In this document: piece after piece, positions 61,043 through 64,000 of the stretch
Numbering within the stretch: position 1 is the stretch's first letter
Layout: each line of letters begins with the position of its first letter
DNA from: Haloarcula limicola
GTDB taxonomy: Archaea > Halobacteriota > Halobacteria > Halobacteriales > Haloarculaceae
Length of the DNA stretch: 64,000 nt
NCBI RefSeq assembly: GCF_010119205.1
Contig: NZ_WRXM01000001.1
Span: 930,001-994,000, forward strand
Direction of reading: 5' to 3'
Translations under genes and position numbers: made by a program
The notes under the pieces: model-generated
Told to the model about the DNA's origin: nothing
What the model saw: only the letters and a program-made list of their open reading frames with translations
Database searches by the model: none

Positions 61043-62620
61043 ATGAAACTCGCCGGCATGGCCAGTAACCGCGGCCGAAACCTGATGAACATCGCCGACC
61101 GCGCTCCGGGCGGGGCGGAGTTCGCCGTCGTGCTGACCAACGACGCCGACGCGCCCGTGCTGGAGGCGGCGGCCGAGCGCGGCATCCCGACGGAGGTCGT
61201 CGAACGCGACGAGGACGAGGCCCGGGAAGCCCACGAGGAGCGAGTGCTAGAGGCGCTCTCGGAGTACGACTTCGACCTCGTGACCCTCGATGGCTACATG
61301 CGCATCCTGAGCGAGACCTTCATCGAGAGGACGCCGACGACGCTGAACGTCCACCCGTCGCTGCTGCCGAACTTCGCCGGAATGGACGCCCACGAGCAGG
61401 TGCTCGACGCGGGCGTGAGGGTCACGGGCTGTACGGTCCACGTCGTCGACGAGACGGTCGACGGCGGCCCCATCGTTACGCAGGAACCCATCCCCGTCTT
61501 CGAGGGCGACGGCGAGGACGACCTGAAAGAGCGGGTCCTCTACGAGGGCGAGTTCACGGCGTACCCCCGCGTCGTGAAGTGGTTCGCCGAGGACCGCGTC
61601 ACCGTCGCCGACGACGGGACCGTCGACATCGAGGGGGACGAAGGCGGCGACTTCCCCGCCCGACGCGTCGTCTCCGACGACCGCGCAGCCGACCTGCGCT
61701 ATGGAGAGAACCCGCATCAGGACGCCGCGCTGTACGCCGATACGACGGTTTCCGAGGCCAGCGTCGTCCACGCCGACCAGCTGAACGAGGGCGCGAAGGC
61801 GCTCAGCTACAACAACTACAACGACGCCGACGGCGCGCTGAACCTCATCAAGGAGTTCGAGGAGCCCGCCGCCGCCGTCATCAAGCACACCAACCCCGCC
61901 GGCTGTGCGACCGCCGACTCGCTCGCGGACGCCTACGCCGACGCGCTCTCGACGGACCCGATGAGCGCCTTCGGCGGCATCGTCGCGCTGAACCGCGAGT
62001 GCGACGCCGCCACCGCGGAACAGATCATCGACTCGTTCAAGGAGGTCGTCGTCGCGCCGGGCTACACCGACGCCGCGCTCGACGTCCTCTTCGAGAAGGA
62101 GAACCTCCGCGTCCTCGACGTCGACGGGGACCTCGAAGTGACGGACCCGCTGACCGAGAAGCCCCTCGTCGGCGGCCGGCTCGTTCAGGAGCGAGACACG
62201 CAGCACCTCACCGCAGAGGACTTGGAGGTCGTCACGGAGCGCGAACCGACCGACGAGCAGATCGAGTCGATGCTGTTCGCGTGGCACACGCTCAAGCACG
62301 TCAAATCGAACGGCATCCTCTTCGCGAAGGGAACCGAGACGGTCGGCATCGGCATGGGGCAGGTCTCCCGCGTCGACGCCGTCCGACTCGCCGCGATGAA
62401 GTCCGAGGAGCACGCCGAGGGCAAGGACGCCGACGGCGCGGTGATGGCCTCCGACGCCTTCTTCCCGTTCCCCGACGGCATCGAACGCGCCGCCGAGGCC
62501 GGCATCGAGGCAGTCATCCAGCCCGGCGGGTCGAAGAACGACGAGAGCGTCGTCGAGGCCGCGAACGAACACGACATGGCGATGGTCATGACCGGCCAGC
62601 GGTCTTTCAGACACGACTGA
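61043..62620 (+). CDS. Fused PurN-type formyltransferase and AICAR formyltransferase
   Basis: 525 residues. Residues 1-190 are a glycinamide ribonucleotide formyltransferase-like domain (KLAGMASNRGRNLMN, the catalytic VHPSLLPNFAGMDAH, VDETVDGGPI). Residues about 215-525 are the AICAR formyltransferase part of PurH (RYGENPHQDAALY, VIKHTNPAGCAT, SNGILFAKGTETVGIGMGQ and IQPGGSKNDESV). The IMP cyclohydrolase domain that usually precedes it is absent. Two folate-using purine steps are thus joined. Start MKLAGMASNRG is chosen over an earlier ATG. Confidence 0.9.
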   Translation: MKLAGMASNRGRNLMNIADRAPGGAEFAVVLTNDADAPVLEAAAERGIPTEVVERDEDEAREAHEERVLEALSEYDFDLVTLDGYMRILSETFIERTPTTLNVHPSLLPNFAGMDAHEQVLDAGVRVTGCTVHVVDETVDGGPIVTQEPIPVFEGDGEDDLKERVLYEGEFTAYPRVVKWFAEDRVTVADDGTVDIEGDEGGDFPARRVVSDDRAADLRYGENPHQDAALYADTTVSEASVVHADQLNEGAKALSYNNYNDADGALNLIKEFEEPAAAVIKHTNPAGCATADSLADAYADALSTDPMSAFGGIVALNRECDAATAEQIIDSFKEVVVAPGYTDAALDVLFEKENLRVLDVDGDLEVTDPLTEKPLVGGRLVQERDTQHLTAEDLEVVTEREPTDEQIESMLFAWHTLKHVKSNGILFAKGTETVGIGMGQVSRVDAVRLAAMKSEEHAEGKDADGAVMASDAFFPFPDGIERAAEAGIEAVIQPGGSKNDESVVEAANEHDMAMVMTGQRSFRHD

Positions 62621-62630
62621 GCGTCTGAAA
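62605..62630. repeat. Inverted repeat at the end of the purNH gene
   Basis: TTTCAGAC and GTCTGAAA as 8-bp arms with a 10-base spacer that includes the stop codon of the fusion gene. It may help end transcription, though no T-run follows. Confidence 0.4.
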
Positions 62631-62708
62631 CGACACGCGCGGTATCGCTTCACGGCGTCCGGTTCCCGTCTCGAAAAACGCTTCAGACGGGCTGTCGAAC
62701 CGGCGGGC

Positions 62709-63659
62709 ATGTCTCAGGACACCGACCGAGAGCGCGCCGTCCGCGACGCGGTCGACCGCGCGCAGAGCGGGGCACCGGCGGGGGGCCGAACCATCCGCGA
62801 CCGGTTCTCCGCCGACGAGATCTTCCAGCGAATCATCGTCGCCGCGGACCACGAGATAACGTCGAGCAAGCGCGAACTGCTCGCGAGCGCGCTCGCGGCC
62901 GGGTTCGCAATCACGATCACCTTCCTCGTGTACGCCTCGCTGTACGCCTCGACCGGCGGCGACCCGGTGCTGAGCGCGCTGTTGTACCCGCTGGGGTTCG
63001 TCTTCATCATCCTCGGGGACTACCAGCTCTACACCGAGAACACGCTCCCGCCCGTCGCGCTCACGCTCGAACGGATCTCCTCGCTCCCCGTGCTGTTTCG
63101 CATCTGGGGGCTCGTCCTCCTCGGGAACCTCGTCGGCGGCGCGCTCGGCGCGCTCGCGCTCGCCTCGACCGGCGTGCTCTCGCCCGACGCCGCGGCGGCG
63201 GCCGCGGGCTTCGCCGAGAAGGCCATCGAGACGCCGTGGTGGACGCTGTTCGCCAAGGCGGTGTTCGCCGGCCTCATCGTCGCCGGCGTCGTCTGGGTCG
63301 ACTTCTCGCTGCGGGACAGCGTCTCCCGGCTGCTGCTGGTCTACCTCTCGTTCCTCGCCATCCCGTTCGCGAACCTCTACCACGTCGTCGTCTCGGCGAC
63401 CGAGATGCTGTTTCTGGTCTACGGCGGCGAACTCAGCCTGATGGTGGGGACGACGCAGTTCGTCCTCCCGGTGCTGCTCGGGAACTCCATCGGCGGCGTC
63501 GTCCTCGTCACCGTCGTCAACTACTTCCAGACGACGGAGCGTCGGTTGGAGACGGCGCGCGAGAGCGGCAAGAAGCGACAGCTGACTATCCGAGAGTGGG
63601 TGCTCGGTCGCTTCTCCGAGTCCGGCCGCTCGTACGTCCCGGCCGACCGCGACCACTAG
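62709..63659 (+). CDS. FNT (formate/nitrite transporter) family channel
   Basis: 316 residues with a charged N-terminus of about 60 residues and six membrane helices. The segments SALLYPLGFVFIILGDYQLYT, GLVLLGNLVGGALGALAL, and LVVSATEM-like pore lining, with KAVFAGLIVAGVVWVD, follow the FNT repeat pattern. It would pass formate, nitrite or hydrosulfide-like anions through the membrane. The C-terminal tail is polar and basic. Substrate not resolved. Confidence 0.78.
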   Translation: MSQDTDRERAVRDAVDRAQSGAPAGGRTIRDRFSADEIFQRIIVAADHEITSSKRELLASALAAGFAITITFLVYASLYASTGGDPVLSALLYPLGFVFIILGDYQLYTENTLPPVALTLERISSLPVLFRIWGLVLLGNLVGGALGALALASTGVLSPDAAAAAAGFAEKAIETPWWTLFAKAVFAGLIVAGVVWVDFSLRDSVSRLLLVYLSFLAIPFANLYHVVVSATEMLFLVYGGELSLMVGTTQFVLPVLLGNSIGGVVLVTVVNYFQTTERRLETARESGKKRQLTIREWVLGRFSESGRSYVPADRDH

Positions 63660-63745
63660 CGACGCCGCGCTGCCGACCGCGGCGGCGGGGCGGCCGATCG
63701 GTCCCGACGACAACGCCTTTGTCTCGCCTGCGACTAAGGGGGAGT

Positions 63746-64000
63746 GTGAGCTGGGTCTCCGACAACCGCCACTGGATCTTATTCGCCGGCGTCGTCCTGA
63801 CGACGCTCGGAGCGGCGGGCGTCGCCGTCGTCGGGCTCGTCGCCACGGTGTCGACGCTCGTAGCCGGCGGCCCGTTGCTCGGGGTCGTGGCCGTCACCGT
63901 CCTCGGGACGCTCCTGCTGGCCGGTCTCGACGTCGTCCTCGTCGCCGCCCTCGCCTCGGAGCTGGCCAGTCGCGCCTCGTTCCCGACCAATCGGGGGGCC
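63746..64000 (+). CDS. Membrane protein, truncated by the window end
   Basis: An open frame of 85 codons from a GTG runs off the window. It begins VSWVSDNRHWILFAGVVLTT and has two membrane helices with GC3-rich codons. The high GC3 supports a real gene. Family not recognised from this much sequence. Confidence 0.6.
   Translation, partial: MSWVSDNRHWILFAGVVLTTLGAAGVAVVGLVATVSTLVAGGPLLGVVAVTVLGTLLLAGLDVVLVAALASELASRASFPTNRGA

Overview
The window is chromosomal DNA of a halophilic archaeon (class Halobacteria). It is very GC-rich, with G or C at most third codon positions, and the proteins are strongly acidic. Many genes have an AT-rich box about 28-31 bp before the start codon, the pattern of leaderless transcripts. 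Exported proteins carry twin-arginine signals, and the respiratory chain uses halocyanin. The genus cannot be named from the sequence alone. I see no rRNA, tRNA, CRISPR array, intact insertion sequence or replication origin. Most of the window is core genome, densely packed, with many 1-8 bp gene overlaps.

Layout. Positions 1-9,100 hold a thiolase cut by the window edge, a small conserved protein, a soluble bactofilin, an NhaC-type antiporter, the GTPase-like ATPase YchF, a UbiA prenyltransferase, a class I aminotransferase and a second thiolase whose two catalytic cysteines are serines. Positions 9,140-14,209 encode the haloarchaeal menaquinol:halocyanin oxidoreductase: two cytochrome b parts, Rieske protein, halocyanin, and three membrane proteins of unknown role. 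Positions 14,274-20,076 hold a cation/calcium exchanger, endonuclease III, a GNAT acetyltransferase, a peroxiredoxin-like protein, a DoxX protein, an RtcB RNA ligase and a universal stress protein. Positions 20,095-33,476 are rich in CoA and central carbon metabolism: two acyl-CoA dehydrogenases, glutamate dehydrogenase, a CitE-type lyase, a MaoC hydratase, an acyl-CoA carboxylase beta chain with an extra N-terminal domain, fructose-1,6-bisphosphatase and 3-hydroxyacyl-CoA dehydrogenase.

Positions 33,930-35,310 are AT-richer and contain an SDR oxidoreductase and an inverted-repeat element, possibly an acquired patch. Positions 35,311-44,650 hold a PadR-like regulator, a secreted PhoX-type phosphatase, transcription factor S, the archaeal NAC chaperone with TrmI, a lipoprotein, a PUA protein and several unknowns. 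Positions 45,187-52,531 are the lysine (succinyl-diaminopimelate) pathway, dapA-dapB-dapD then lysA-dapE. A membrane protein and an oppositely oriented membrane bactofilin separate the two blocks, and a 26-residue Arg/Lys-rich reading frame lies upstream. Positions 52,563-64,000 hold a phosphoribosyltransferase, an MFS transporter, purB, a five-PAS histidine kinase, a PrsW-type protease, a PurN-PurH fusion and an FNT-family channel.

I found no clear new multi-gene system. The most notable signals are local: a 48-bp palindromic insert carried in frame by an acyl-CoA dehydrogenase gene, a single-base frameshift at a C-run in a CPBP protease gene, the Ser-substituted thiolase, the fused carboxylase, the Lys/Arg-rich frame before dapA, and a perfect 20-bp palindrome placed like an operator.
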